Shown piece by piece: positions 50,854 to 60,181 of a stretch of 64,000 nucleotides of DNA. The notes below the pieces were generated by a model. That model was not told the origin of the DNA. It did no database searches and was given only the letters and a program-made list of their open reading frames with translations. The stretch spans positions 1,720,501 through 1,784,500 of the forward strand of contig NZ_CP045201.1 in NCBI RefSeq assembly GCF_014899185.1, written 5' to 3'. Every line of letters starts with the position of its first letter. Within the stretch, counting starts at the first letter, position 1. Source of the stretch: Pseudooceanicola spongiae (GTDB lineage: Bacteria; Pseudomonadota; Alphaproteobacteria; Rhodobacterales; Rhodobacteraceae). Made by a program: the position numbers and the translations under genes.

Positions 50854-51927
50854 TTAGCCCCATCCTTTCACATCGTGACCACCATAAACCATCCGTCGGA
50901 TCATTGGGGACGTCAGGTTGGCCGAGAACCCGCCAGCAAGCGCGCTGATTTGATCAAGTCGATTCGCCTGATCGCCTGTGAGTTTGACTTCGGTTGCGGC
51001 GACGTTGCCAGTCAGTTGCGACAGGCTACGAGCTCCGATGAGGGTCGAGACCACGCCCCGCTGCGCCATGACCCAGGCCAGCGCTATTTGCGCGGGCAGG
51101 AGCCCCTGTTCAGCCGCAACCTCTTTCAGGACATCCAGAATTTCCCAGTTCCGGTCGCTGAACTTGCTGTCACCGAAGGGGTTGGCCCCACTCAGCCGAC
51201 CGGTCCCGGAGGTATCTTCCCGCTTGTATTTCCCTGTCAGGAAACCGCCCCCCAATGGGCTCCAAGGCATGATACCCATGCCGCCTTCACGCGCGGCGGG
51301 GACATGCTCGGCTTCGACATCGCGGGCAACGAGCGAATATTCCACCTGCATCGCGATCGGCCCCGGCACCCGCCGCTCGGTTGCGATCGTCGCAGCCTTC
51401 ATCGCCAGCCAGGCGGGCATATCGGAAAAGGCGTAGTGGCGGATCTTGCCGGCGCGCACCAGGTCGCCAAGCGTCTGAACGATCTCTTCGACCGGCGTGA
51501 CGCCGTCCCAGATGTGCATCCAGTAGAGGTCGATGTAATCCGTTCCCACCCGCCTGAGCGAGGCCTCCAGCGCGCGGTGGATGTTCTTTGCCCCCGCGCC
51601 ACCAGCATGCGCGTTGCCAGTCTGCGGCTGATTGCCGGCCAGAGGATTGCGCGATCCGTTGAAGCCAAACTTGGTGGCCAGCACAATCTCGTCTCGCGAC
51701 CCGGTGTCTTTGATGAACTTGCCGACAAATTCCTCGCTGAGCCCACCCGCGTAGATGTCTGCGGTGTCCACGAAGTTGCCGCCCGCGTCGCGGTAGGCAT
51801 CGAAGATCGCGCGGGACCCTGCCTCATCAGCACCCCAGTCGCCAGCGCCAAAGGTCATGGTGCCGAGGCAGAGCGGGCTGACGACCAGACCGGAGCGGCC
51901 GAGGGCACGGTAGTTGGTAAGCGACAC
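50854..51927 (-). CDS. Aldo/keto reductase
   Basis: A 357-residue TIM-barrel reductase: GRSGLVVSPLCLGTMTFGAGDWG at the start, NFVDTADIYAGGLSEEFVG with catalytic Asp and Tyr, the Lys in LATKFGFNG and the His in YWMHIWDGVTP. The C-terminal LIGARSLSQLTGNVAATEVKL is the NADPH-binding end. The aldehyde or ketone it reduces is unknown. It is divergent from a TetR gene with a gap of about 84 bp holding two related operator-like sites, so it is the probable target of that repressor. Confidence 0.93.
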   Translation of the reverse strand: MSLTNYRALGRSGLVVSPLCLGTMTFGAGDWGADEAGSRAIFDAYRDAGGNFVDTADIYAGGLSEEFVGKFIKDTGSRDEIVLATKFGFNGSRNPLAGNQPQTGNAHAGGAGAKNIHRALEASLRRVGTDYIDLYWMHIWDGVTPVEEIVQTLGDLVRAGKIRHYAFSDMPAWLAMKAATIATERRVPGPIAMQVEYSLVARDVEAEHVPAAREGGMGIMPWSPLGGGFLTGKYKREDTSGTGRLSGANPFGDSKFSDRNWEILDVLKEVAAEQGLLPAQIALAWVMAQRGVVSTLIGARSLSQLTGNVAATEVKLTGDQANRLDQISALAGGFSANLTSPMIRRMVYGGHDVKGWG

Positions 51928-51934
51928 GGCGTTT

Positions 51935-52021
51935 CCAGTATTTCATAGTGATTGATACGAAATGTATCCGCCCCTTGTGGTGCCATGTCAACAAGATTAA
52001 TATCGGTCACTATGAAACTGG
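51935..52021. promoter_or_regulatory. Twin inverted operator-like sites between aldo/keto reductase and TetR genes
   Basis: Site 1 (51935-51957) contains TTTCATAGTGATTGATA; site 2 (52001-52021), read on the opposite strand, contains TTTCATAGTGACCGATA, both preceded by CCAGT. They lie in opposite orientation at the two ends of the gap, one just before the reductase start and the other overlapping the TetR ATG at 52012. A single repressor could bind both and shut off both genes. Confidence 0.7.
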
Positions 52022-52632
52022 CAGACACCCCTCCTCGCAAGACCGGCCGCCCCTTGTCGTTCGACCGGGAGGATGTGCTGGAAAAGGCCATGCTCGCGTT
52101 CTGGAAAAGCGGGTATGAGACGACGTCGATCTCAGATCTGACGGCGACGATGGGGGTCACAGCCCCGAGCCTCTACGCGGCCTTCGGCAACAAGCAGCAG
52201 CTCTTTCTGGAAGCGATGCGTCGCTATGCCGGTGATCGCACGGCAATGGAGACCGCGATGATGGACGCGCCGACCGCGCGTGAAGCTGTCACGAAAATGT
52301 TGCGAGGCGCGGCGGTTCTCTACACCGGCGAGGCGACGCCGCCCGGCTGCCTTCTGGCCAGTGCGGCTGCAACAGGATCGCCCGAGGCGGCCGCCGTGCG
52401 CGAAGCGATAGCGGCTGAGCGACGAGAGGTCCGCGAGATCATTATCCGCCGGATCGAGACGGATATTGAAAAGGGCCTCATGTCATCCGACACCTGCCCC
52501 AGGACGCTGGCAGACCTGACCCTCGCCGTCACGCAAGGCATGTCCGTTCTTGCCCGTGATGGCGCCGATCGGGACAGTTTGTTAGCAATTGCAGACGCGG
52601 CTACATTGGGCTGGAGCATCTACGAAATTTGA
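52012..52632 (+). CDS. TetR/AcrR-family transcriptional regulator
   Basis: A 206-residue repressor. The HTH is at about residues 30-65 (YETTSISDLTATMGVTAPSLYAAFGNKQQLFLEAM), preceded by GRPLSFDREDVLEKAMLAFWKSG. The effector domain contains PPGCLLASAAATG with one cysteine, a segment also found in TetR proteins that control oxidoreductases. The ATG lies inside operator site 2, supporting autorepression. It is divergent from the aldo/keto reductase, its likely target. Confidence 0.93.
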   Translation: MKLADTPPRKTGRPLSFDREDVLEKAMLAFWKSGYETTSISDLTATMGVTAPSLYAAFGNKQQLFLEAMRRYAGDRTAMETAMMDAPTAREAVTKMLRGAAVLYTGEATPPGCLLASAAATGSPEAAAVREAIAAERREVREIIIRRIETDIEKGLMSSDTCPRTLADLTLAVTQGMSVLARDGADRDSLLAIADAATLGWSIYEI

Positions 52633-53242
52633 GCGGAGCGGCCAGCCGCTGCTCTGCAGAAGCCAGTTTGCTTAGGCTCCATGCGGACTTGCGGCAGCGC
52701 GGCAAGAGAGATCCGCCCCGTGCCGCCTCAGAGTTCACCGCAACCGGCAGCAGCCAGCCTATTCCGTTCTCTAATGAGGCACTGCCGACCGCGATTTCAA
52801 CATCGCCACTCTCGCACCCAGCTTACCCCAAAAAGTGCCGATATCGAGCATGCAGAGAACGAAGGCACCCGGAAGGCAAAAGACAACCGCTCAGGACAGA
52901 GCCATCAGACATTGACTCTTTAAAGAACAAAACAAGGCTAATCTTGACGTTCAATCCACCAGCACTCTGCGTTGCGGCAATATGCATGAAGGGCGGAAAC
53001 CAGACTATCGCGGCAGGCGCCAACCAGAATTGGTATTGCCTTGAGAGCTGACATTCAGAATGCCCTGAATCGAAATCTAACCCTGTACCAACTCATCCGT
53101 GAAGCGCCCGTTTCGGACATGTCCAAATCTCCGGTTTTGCAGGCACTGCACCCTTGGCGGCAAAACTTAAACACAAGAATTTGCCGGGCGCTGCAGGTCG
53201 AACAGCCCGTGGCAGCTTGTGGATTTCATGCAGGCTTGTCCT
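52633..53242. other. 610-bp stretch without a recognisable gene
   Basis: It lies between the TetR gene and the end of the convergent LysR gene. Composition is more AT-rich than its surroundings near 52900-53200. Open frames here have no recognisable relatives or ribosome sites; probably decayed or spacer DNA. Confidence 0.4.
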
Positions 53243-54133
53243 TCAAGACAAGAACACGGCATCGACACTCTGATAGAGAAGGTCCTGAACCAAGGGGTTC
53301 GGGAACCGGCGCCGCAGTGTCACGGCGAAGAAGGTTTCCTTGATCCGAGGGTGCTCTTCGGCTTCCTTGAGCTGACCTGAGTTCAACTCGTCTTTCACGA
53401 CGATCGGGGCGACCAGCGCAAGCCCGATACCCTCACGTGCCAAAAGACGCATCATCGCCATGTCGTCAACCTCGGCCGCGATTTGCGGGCGCACGGACAA
53501 ACGGCTGGCCATAGCGTCAAAAGCGGTGCGCACACTGCTGTCGGTCGTGGGCAGGATAAAAGGCTGGGTCAGCAGCAGGTCCTTGATCGAACTCCCCGGA
53601 TCAAGCCGTTCTGGCGGACCGACGATGCTGACGTCCTGCTCGCCAATCTGATGCGTTTCGTAAGGCGTCAGACTGTCGTTCGGCGGCGGGCAGTTCATCA
53701 GCACCAGGTCGAGATTGAGCGTTCCCAAGCCTTCAAGCAATTCGGTCGGGCTGCCCGAGCGCAGGATGATCTCGACATCGGAGCGAAACAGCACCGGCCT
53801 GAGAAAGCCGATCTGAAAATTGCGTGACAAGGTCGCGAGCGCGCCCACGCGGAGCGCCTTTCGGTTTTGAACCGTACTGGCGAGAGTTGCGACAAGCTCC
53901 TGCCCCGTGGAAAAAATGGCGTCCGCGTGATCCAGTGCGATCCGCCCGGCTTCCGTCAGCAGCAGTTGCCGCCCGCGCCGTTCGAAAAGCGCATGGCCAA
54001 GGCGTTCTTCCAATTGCTTGATCTGAACCGATAAAGCGGACTGCGACAGGTTCAACCGTTGTGCCGTGCGCGTGAGGTTTCCGTCGTGCGCAACGGCCCA
54101 GAAATATCGCAGATGATGGTAATTCAGCGGCAT
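53243..54133 (-). CDS. LysR-family regulator divergent from the DAB transporter
   Basis: A 296-residue LTTR resembling the NhaR/CbbR side of the family: NYHHLRYFWAVAHDGNLTRTAQRLNLSQSALSVQIKQLEERLGHALFERRGRQLLLTEAG in the HTH half, then an effector domain starting LRVGALATLSRNFQIGFLRP. It is divergent from dabB with 112 bp between starts, and a 27-bp palindrome (54132-54158) begins at its start codon. LysR proteins are common neighbours of dab operons and are thought to sense low CO2; that role here is inferred from position. Confidence 0.93.
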   Translation of the reverse strand: MPLNYHHLRYFWAVAHDGNLTRTAQRLNLSQSALSVQIKQLEERLGHALFERRGRQLLLTEAGRIALDHADAIFSTGQELVATLASTVQNRKALRVGALATLSRNFQIGFLRPVLFRSDVEIILRSGSPTELLEGLGTLNLDLVLMNCPPPNDSLTPYETHQIGEQDVSIVGPPERLDPGSSIKDLLLTQPFILPTTDSSVRTAFDAMASRLSVRPQIAAEVDDMAMMRLLAREGIGLALVAPIVVKDELNSGQLKEAEEHPRIKETFFAVTLRRRFPNPLVQDLLYQSVDAVFLS

Positions 54134-54158
54134 ATCATTCTATTTAATAGAACGATAT
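54132..54158. promoter_or_regulatory. 27-bp near-perfect palindrome, predicted LysR binding site for the dab operon
   Basis: Arms ATATCATTCTATT (54132-54144) and AATAGAACGATAT (54146-54158) around one central T, with one mismatched position. The core TTCTATTTAATAGAA is perfectly symmetric and fits the T-N11-A LysR box. It overlaps the lysR start codon on one side and faces dabB 88 bp away, suited to both autoregulation and dab activation. Confidence 0.75.
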
Positions 54159-54245
54159 CGGAAGAACAATGAATTTTTATCGCCAAGCCTTCTCGCCTAA
54201 TCAAGGTCGAACGTCTTTGACACCGAAAATCAAAGGATGCCGATC

Positions 54246-55796
54246 ATGGCCTCTCTCTTCGTGCCTATTTTCAGTCCGCTCCTGCTTCTATTGGTAGCCC
54301 TCTACGCCGCGCGACATCCCGGTAGGCGCCCTGGGCTGGTGCCGAAACTGACCGAGGCCGCCGCGTTCTGTGCATTCGTGGTTGCGGCGGTGGCTGCGAT
54401 GCTTGTCGTGATGAAAGGCCCAGGCACGTCGTCCTTGATCGGGCTCTATGGCGTTGGCCTGTCGGTACGGCTCGACGTGGTAAGCGCGGTGATGCTGGTA
54501 CTGGTCAGCTTCATCGGCTGGGTCGTGCTGCGATATTCCAGGACCTACATGGATGGCGAAGCCCGCCAGGGCGCGTTCACCGCCTGGATGTCCGTGACAC
54601 TTGCCGCCGTTCTTCTTCTGGTCATGGCCGGCAATCTTTTGCAGCTCTTTGCCGCCTGGACGCTGACCAGCCTTTCCCTGAATCGGCTGCTCCTGTTTTA
54701 TCCGGAGCGGGCAACGGCGCGGCGGGCCGCCCGCAAGAAGGCGCTGGTCGCAAGGGCAAGTGAGGCCGCTTTGGCGGGTGCGATGATCCTGTTGATTGCG
54801 ACCACCGGAACCACCGACATCGCAACCATCCTCGCGACAGTCGACCCCACTTGGCCGACCACGGCTGCCGCCCTTCTGATCGCCATTTCGGCCCTGCTGG
54901 CATCAGCGCAGTTCCCGGTACACGGCTGGCTCACCGAAGTGATGGAGGCGCCAACGCCGGTCTCCGCCCTGCTGCATGCGGGCGTGATCAATGCGGGCGG
55001 GTTTCTTCTGATCCGGTTCGCGGATGTGATGCTTTTGGCGCCGGGAGTCATGGCGTTCCTGGTTATGCTCGGCGGTTTTACCGCGCTGTTCGGTGGTGTG
55101 GTGATGCTGACCCAGCCTGCGGTCAAGACGTCGCTGGCATGGTCAACCATCGCCCAGATGGCTTTCATGATGATGCAATGCGGACTGGCACTGTTCCCAC
55201 TAGCGTTGCTGCATATCGTGGCACACTCGCTCTACAAGGCACACGCATTCCTCAGTTCAGGTGAGGCCGTGCGCAACGTCGCCGCGATCAGACGCCCCGG
55301 CCCGATTGCAGTGCCCAGTGCGCGCAACGTCCTGCAGGCCTTTGCGTGTGCGATCGTGATCTATAGTCTCGTCGGTGCCATTATCGGGTTCGATGGAAAA
55401 TCGATCCAGGCCATCGCTTTGGGCGTCATCCTGATCTTCGGCGTGGCCTATATGCTGGCGCAGGGATTTGCCGACGCCGCGCCGCGCGCGTTGATGCGAC
55501 GCACCGTGATCTATGCGCTGGTCACTTCGGTCAGTTATTTCGCGCTTCAGGTCCTGACCCTGCACCTAACCGCGGGCAGCCTGCCTCCGACGCCGCCCCC
55601 TGGCCCCTTGGAATGGGCGCTGATCATCCTTGCGCTTCTAAGCTTTGGCCTTGTCGCAGTGGCCCAGTCGACATTCCCGCTCTGGGCCTCTCACCCCGCC
55701 GCAGCCGGGCTGCGCGTTCACCTGACCAACGGTCTCTACGCCAATGCAATCTTCGACAAGCTTCTGGACGGATGGTCCAAGCGGCCCGCAGCCTGA
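54246..55796 (+). CDS. dabB: DabB: proton-conducting NuoL-like subunit of the DAB inorganic carbon transporter
   Basis: A 516-residue membrane protein with about 13 hydrophobic helices, of the complex I/Mrp proton-translocating family. Conserved parts include RYSRTYMDGEARQGAFTAWMSVTLAAVLLLVMAGNLLQLFAAW, the lysine-bearing helix AQFPVHGWLTEVMEAPTPVSALLHAGVINAGGFLLIRF, and WSTIAQMAFMMMQCGLALFPLALLHIVAHSLYKAHAFLSSG. In DAB systems this subunit couples cation flow to CO2 hydration by DabA. AAAGG lies 8 bp from ATG 54246; ATG 54237 is an alternative but would sit directly on the ribosome site. dabA follows 14 bp later. Confidence 0.93.
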   Translation: MASLFVPIFSPLLLLLVALYAARHPGRRPGLVPKLTEAAAFCAFVVAAVAAMLVVMKGPGTSSLIGLYGVGLSVRLDVVSAVMLVLVSFIGWVVLRYSRTYMDGEARQGAFTAWMSVTLAAVLLLVMAGNLLQLFAAWTLTSLSLNRLLLFYPERATARRAARKKALVARASEAALAGAMILLIATTGTTDIATILATVDPTWPTTAAALLIAISALLASAQFPVHGWLTEVMEAPTPVSALLHAGVINAGGFLLIRFADVMLLAPGVMAFLVMLGGFTALFGGVVMLTQPAVKTSLAWSTIAQMAFMMMQCGLALFPLALLHIVAHSLYKAHAFLSSGEAVRNVAAIRRPGPIAVPSARNVLQAFACAIVIYSLVGAIIGFDGKSIQAIALGVILIFGVAYMLAQGFADAAPRALMRRTVIYALVTSVSYFALQVLTLHLTAGSLPPTPPPGPLEWALIILALLSFGLVAVAQSTFPLWASHPAAAGLRVHLTNGLYANAIFDKLLDGWSKRPAA

Positions 55797-55810
55797 AAGG
55801 AAGACCTCCC

Positions 55811-58219
55811 ATGTTTGCAAAACTCGAAACCTACCCCGCCGCCCTGTTGGAACTTGTCTCCGCGGCCAACACTGCCGCCAAGGCGATCCCGCCGCTGTTC
55901 CCGCTTTCTGCCAATGTCGCGGTGAATCCGTTCCTTGGCCAGGCAGGGGAGACGCTGGCGAACACCGCCGCGCGCTTGGCGCGGGTCGCGGGCGCACGGA
56001 TAACACCGCCGCGCGCACATTGGGCCCGGAAGCTGGACGCAGGTGAAATAACCGAAGCGGATCTGCAGGATGCATTGGTTGCGGTCAAAAGACACTTCAA
56101 CGCGCCCAACCTGCAAGAGGTCAAAGCCGCTCTGAAAGAAGACATCCTCGCGCCAAAGGCCCTTCCCACCGTGGCAGAGCTGGCGGCGGAAGTTTCAGGC
56201 ATTGATTGGCCGGGGCTGATCGAAGACCGGATTGGCGCATGGGCCGCCAGTCATTTTGACCAGGGACAGGCGCTTTGGCCGCAAGCCGCCGCCGAAGGCC
56301 CTTTCAGAGCGTGGCGAGACTTCGCCGCGCGCGATCTGACGCCCGAGATCCACGGGCTGATCGGCTTTTGTGGCTTCGTCGCCGCAACGGACCGGTCGCA
56401 TTGGCGCGCCATAGGCCGCGCTTCGGAGAAACTCGGCGTGACAAGCGCTGCCGCGACGACCGCGTTCCATCGCTGGCTCATGACGCTGGGCGGATGGGCG
56501 CAATATGGGCGCTATCTTTTGTGGCAGGCCGAATTGGACGGACAACAGGACAGCACAGTGACCGAGCTGTTGGCGATCCGCATGATGTTCGACGAAGCGC
56601 TGTTCGACCTTTACAAGGATCAGATCGCAGAGCGTTGGGCCGAAATGATCGCCGCGCATCAAACCCCTATCACCTCGTCAAAGGCACTTGTCGTTGATGC
56701 CGTTCTCCAGGACGCGGCAGAAAGGGCACAGCAGCGCATGCTGGCCGACAAGCTGCGCGCCGGGAAGCCGCGCATCGCCAAGGGCCGTCCCGACGTGCAA
56801 GCCGCGTTCTGTATCGACGTCCGATCTGAGGTGTTTCGCCGCGCACTGGAATCGCAGGACGAAAGCATCGAAACGATCGGTTTTGCCGGATTTTTCGGGT
56901 TGGCGAGCGCTCACAAGGCCGCCGGCTCGGATGTGAGCGAACTGCGCGGCCCAGTGCTTCTCAGCCCTGGGGTGACCTCGCAGGCTGCCGAATCCGACAA
57001 GGCCGATCACAACCGTCGCTACACAGCGCGAGCAAAGCGCGCATGGGGTCGGTTCAAGCTGGCTGCCGTTTCGTCATTCGCCTTCGTCGAGGCCGCAGGG
57101 CCGCTCTACGCAGGGAAGCTCGTTCGGGATTCATGGGCTCTGGACGGCAAGGCCGCGCTGGAACCCGCTCCCACGCTGGACCCGACAATAGACCTTGAAG
57201 CGCGCATTGGGATGGCAAAGTCGGTCCTGACAGCCATGTCGCTCACCGATAATTTTGCCCAGGTTGTTCTGTTGGCTGGCCACGGGGCCGACGTCACCAA
57301 CAATCCGCACGAAAGCGCGCTGCAATGTGGCGCGTGTGGCGGCTACGCCGGGGACGTGAATGCACGGCTTCTGGCAGGCTTGCTGAATGATCCTGACGTC
57401 CAGCTGGGGTTGCGGGAAAACGGGATCGAAATCCCTTCGGACACGGTGTTTTTGCCCGCCCTGCATCATACGACGACCGATCAGGTGACCCTGTTTGAAC
57501 AGGACGTCCCTCAGGGAAAACCGATCAACGGCCTCGCAGACCTCAAGACGTGGCTTGCAGCAGGCGGAAACCTCGCCCGTGCAGAACGCGCACAACGTCT
57601 GCCACGCGCCTCCGGCGCCGTGGCGGTCGCAAAGCGGGCGCGGGACTGGGCCGAAACACGCCCCGAATGGGGGCTGGCCGGATGCCGTGCCTTTGTAGCT
57701 GCTCCACGGCACCGCACCGACGGTGTGGACCTGGGCGGTCAGGCCTTCCTTCACACCTACGATTGGCGTCGCGATGAGGGGTTCGGCGTTCTCGAATTGA
57801 TCATCACGGCCCCCGTGGTCGTCGCCAGCTGGATCAGCCTTCAGTATTACGGCTCCACCGTTGCTCCCGACCGGTTCGGTGGTGGGAACAAATTGCTGCA
57901 CAATGTGGTGGGTGGTATCGGCGTTCTGGAGGGCAACAACGGCGCCCCGCGGCCGGGTTTGCCATGGCAGTCGGTTCATGACGGACACGACTTCCAACAC
58001 GATCCGCTGCGCCTGTCCGTGATCATAGAAGCCCCGCGCGAGGCCATGTCCGTCATCCTGGAACGGCATCCAGAGGTGCGCGCGCTTTTCGACAACGGTT
58101 GGCTTCACCTGATCGCCATGGATGGCGAGGGCAAGCTGGCTTGGCGCTATCGTGGCGATCTGAATTGGTCCCGGTACGATGCGCAATCCGATGTTAAGCA
58201 GGTGATCGCAGCGGAATAG
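55811..58219 (+). CDS. dabA: DabA: zinc-dependent carbonic-anhydrase-like subunit of the DAB transporter (DUF2309)
   Basis: An 802-residue DUF2309 protein. The beta-carbonic-anhydrase-like zinc site is intact: Cys334 and Asp336 in AFCIDVRSE, His491 in LAGHGADVTNNPHES and Cys506 in ALQCGACGG, with 15 residues between His and the second Cys as in the characterised Halothiobacillus DabA. Other family blocks are PLFPLSANVAVNPFLG near the N-terminus and HDFQHDPLRLSVIIEAPREAM near the C-terminus. It makes a cytoplasmic complex with DabB that hydrates CO2 to bicarbonate, trapping inorganic carbon. No RuBisCO or carboxysome genes are in view, so a heterotrophic bicarbonate supply is likely. Confidence 0.95.
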   Translation: MFAKLETYPAALLELVSAANTAAKAIPPLFPLSANVAVNPFLGQAGETLANTAARLARVAGARITPPRAHWARKLDAGEITEADLQDALVAVKRHFNAPNLQEVKAALKEDILAPKALPTVAELAAEVSGIDWPGLIEDRIGAWAASHFDQGQALWPQAAAEGPFRAWRDFAARDLTPEIHGLIGFCGFVAATDRSHWRAIGRASEKLGVTSAAATTAFHRWLMTLGGWAQYGRYLLWQAELDGQQDSTVTELLAIRMMFDEALFDLYKDQIAERWAEMIAAHQTPITSSKALVVDAVLQDAAERAQQRMLADKLRAGKPRIAKGRPDVQAAFCIDVRSEVFRRALESQDESIETIGFAGFFGLASAHKAAGSDVSELRGPVLLSPGVTSQAAESDKADHNRRYTARAKRAWGRFKLAAVSSFAFVEAAGPLYAGKLVRDSWALDGKAALEPAPTLDPTIDLEARIGMAKSVLTAMSLTDNFAQVVLLAGHGADVTNNPHESALQCGACGGYAGDVNARLLAGLLNDPDVQLGLRENGIEIPSDTVFLPALHHTTTDQVTLFEQDVPQGKPINGLADLKTWLAAGGNLARAERAQRLPRASGAVAVAKRARDWAETRPEWGLAGCRAFVAAPRHRTDGVDLGGQAFLHTYDWRRDEGFGVLELIITAPVVVASWISLQYYGSTVAPDRFGGGNKLLHNVVGGIGVLEGNNGAPRPGLPWQSVHDGHDFQHDPLRLSVIIEAPREAMSVILERHPEVRALFDNGWLHLIAMDGEGKLAWRYRGDLNWSRYDAQSDVKQVIAAE

Positions 58220-58265
58220 TCCGTCTTTCCAGCAGTACCGATACGACTTCATTCTGCTTCAACCG

Positions 58266-58294
58266 CAAGAGGCGTCGCTAAACGACGCCTCTTG
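58266..58294 (+). terminator. Strong hairpin after dabA
   Basis: Perfect 12-bp stem CAAGAGGCGTCG (58266-58277) / CGACGCCTCTTG (58283-58294) with a CTAAA loop, 46 bp after the dabA stop. No T-run follows, but stem length and position support it as the operon end. Confidence 0.7.
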
Positions 58295-58977
58295 TCGATG
58301 ATTGAAATGACCTTCCACGAAATCGGTACCGAGATGAGTCAGTGCGACGGGTTTCCCTGAACGCGTATATCTCCGCTGTGGCCGCAGGCCATCGTTCTAG
58401 CAGGCAAAATGCTGCATCCCAGCGACAAACCGGCTAGAGTGGCTGGTCTGGGCCGGTTGCCCCGCCAGGGTTGACCGCGATCTGCAACTTTGCACTGTCT
58501 GCTTCCTGCGCATCTCTGCCGGCCGAGCGCCCTGCAGCATCAACGTCAACAGCACTCCCCGGCTGAGCATCCGCTTTGGGGATCGCAGCCTCTACATTTC
58601 GCGGCTGTGGCATGACTGACGCTGCACTTGGCACGGCCGTAGCGTTTGGGCTGCCTGCCGCCTCATGCCCACACACTACATCCCGGCTGTGTCGCCCTTC
58701 GCACAAAGACTGAGCGCTGCGCTGCTGCAAGGCCGCTCCCACCCCGGAGCGACCATGTTGAAATTGACCCAATGTGCTGTTGCAGTTCGGCACTTAGCTT
58801 CACAACAGTAGCGGCGGATATGATGCGCGCTTCGAACCTGCCGTTGCCGATGATTGCTCCATTTTCCGCCGCAGCGTTACCTGTATTGCCCGACATGCAA
58901 GTTTGTAGCGGAGTTCGCCCGAATGGTGACGCTGCGGCGCGGCTCTGTTGATAGACCGTTCGTGCCCGATAGGGGCC
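58295..58977. other. About 680 bp without a recognisable gene
   Basis: It lies between the dabA terminator and the end of the convergent SDR gene. Frames on the minus strand (for example 58434-58793) are Ala/Gly-rich, have no ribosome site and match nothing I know. Confidence 0.4.
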
Positions 58978-59760
58978 TCACGCCGTCGGCACCGTCCCGC
59001 CATCGATGACGTATTCGGTGCCGGTGATGGTCGCCGCACGGTCGGAGACAAGAAAGGCGATAAGGCTGGCAACCTCGGCGGGTTTTGAGGGGCGGCCGAT
59101 CGGGATGCCGCCGAGGCTGTCCATGATGATGCGCCGTCCCCCGGCCAGGTCGGTGCCCGCATCGGCTGCTATGCGCTCCGCCAGGCGGACCGAAGCCTCG
59201 GTCTCGATCCAGCCGGGTGCCACGCGCACCACGCGGACCCCCTTGGGCGAGACCTCCTTGGACAGGCTCTTGCTGTACACCGACAGCGCAGCCTTGGCGG
59301 CGGCGTAGGCGGTCGTCGCCTCGGGCAGCGGCAGAATCCGCTGGATCGAGGTGACATGGACCACCACCCCCGCGCCCTGCGCGACCATGCCTGGCACCAG
59401 CGCGCGATCCAGGCGCAGGGCGGGCAGCAGGTTCTGGGCCAGTTCGGCCTGCCACTCCGCCTCTCCCAAGCTGGCGAAGCCACCGCTGGGGGCGGAGGAT
59501 CCGCCCAACATGTGGACGATGATGTCCACGCCACCCATCCGGTTCTGCACGGCCTTGGCCACGGCGTCGCATCCCTCAAGCGTGCTCAGGTCCGCAGCAA
59601 CGAAAAGATCGTCAGACTGCGCGCCGGATGGCTTGCGCGCCGTGGTCAGAACCTGCGCACCCAGCTCGCGCAACAGCGCCACGGTGGCTGCGCCCGCTCC
59701 TTTCGTGCCGCCGGTGACCAGGGCGCGCTTGCCTTTCAAATTCAGGAAATCCGACATCAT
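58978..59760 (-). CDS. Short-chain dehydrogenase/reductase
   Basis: A 260-residue SDR. It has a nucleotide-binding [15 protein letters not shown] (residues about 16-30), [17 protein letters not shown], and [14 protein letters not shown] in the place of the usual NNAG. The active site is Ser in [25 protein letters not shown] with Tyr-x-x-x-Lys, and the end is GTEYVIDGG. Catalytic residues are intact. It overlaps the SnoaL-like gene by 4 bp and is probably controlled by the divergent LysR gene. The substrate is unknown; SDR plus SnoaL pairs are common in small detoxification or secondary pathways. Confidence 0.93.
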   Translation of the reverse strand: MMSDFLNLKGKRALVTGGTKGAGAATVALLRELGAQVLTTARKPSGAQSDDLFVAADLSTLEGCDAVAKAVQNRMGGVDIIVHMLGGSSAPSGGFASLGEAEWQAELAQNLLPALRLDRALVPGMVAQGAGVVVHVTSIQRILPLPEATTAYAAAKAALSVYSKSLSKEVSPKGVRVVRVAPGWIETEASVRLAERIAADAGTDLAGGRRIIMDSLGGIPIGRPSKPAEVASLIAFLVSDRAATITGTEYVIDGGTVPTA

Positions 59761-60077
59761 CCGATCTCCAGATCACAGATGCGCTCACCTTTCAGCCCGA
59801 AGGTGAAGGTCAGCACCGCCGGGCTTCCAGGGAAATCGCCGGTGACCGTCGCTTGGACCACGGTCTTGCCGCCAGCCTCCGCCACGTCCATCGGCTCTGC
59901 GTGGTGGCGATACTTGGCCTTGGCGGCAAGCCACCAGTCGCGGATCGCCTGCGGGCCGTGGTGGCTGCGAGCCTCATCATGGACGATCGCATCGGGGCTG
60001 AACGCTGCGGCCAGGGCGTCACCGTCCTGTGGCGCCCGAGCCGTGAAGAATGTTTGGATTGGAGGGGGAAGGTGCAT
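59757..60077 (-). CDS. SnoaL-like (NTF2 superfamily) protein
   Basis: A 106-residue alpha+beta cone-fold protein. [86 protein letters not shown] follows the SnoaL-like pattern of N-terminal helix, charged pocket (D-E-x-R-x-H-H-G) and long sheet. Members are small isomerases, hydrolases or binding proteins. AAAGGA upstream of ATG 60077 supports the start. First gene of a two-gene operon with the SDR, facing a LysR gene 104 bp away. Confidence 0.9.
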   Translation of the reverse strand: MHLPPPIQTFFTARAPQDGDALAAAFSPDAIVHDEARSHHGPQAIRDWWLAAKAKYRHHAEPMDVAEAGGKTVVQATVTGDFPGSPAVLTFTFGLKGERICDLEIG

Positions 60078-60142
60078 GGAAGTCGTCCTTTCGTGTCTTG
60101 TTCAGCAGCAACATAGGACTGGACTGTCATGGTGATAATCAG

Positions 60143-60156
60143 GATAAATTGGTATC
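60143..60156. promoter_or_regulatory. Possible LysR box between the SnoaL and LysR genes
   Basis: GATA (60143-60146) and TATC (60153-60156) form a short dyad with a 6-bp centre, within a longer imperfect GTCAT...ATGAC symmetry (60126-60165). It lies between the divergent starts, as expected for a LysR site. Confidence 0.35.
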
Positions 60157-60181
60157 TGTTGATGACAAAATCGGGATGATT

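Noticed and set aside
52629..53051. A 140-codon frame following the TetR gene
   Set aside because: Composition differs along its length, there is no ribosome site and no recognisable domain.
58434..58793. A 119-codon Ala/Gly-rich minus-strand frame downstream of dabA
   Set aside because: No ribosome site, low complexity, and no neighbour to form an operon with.
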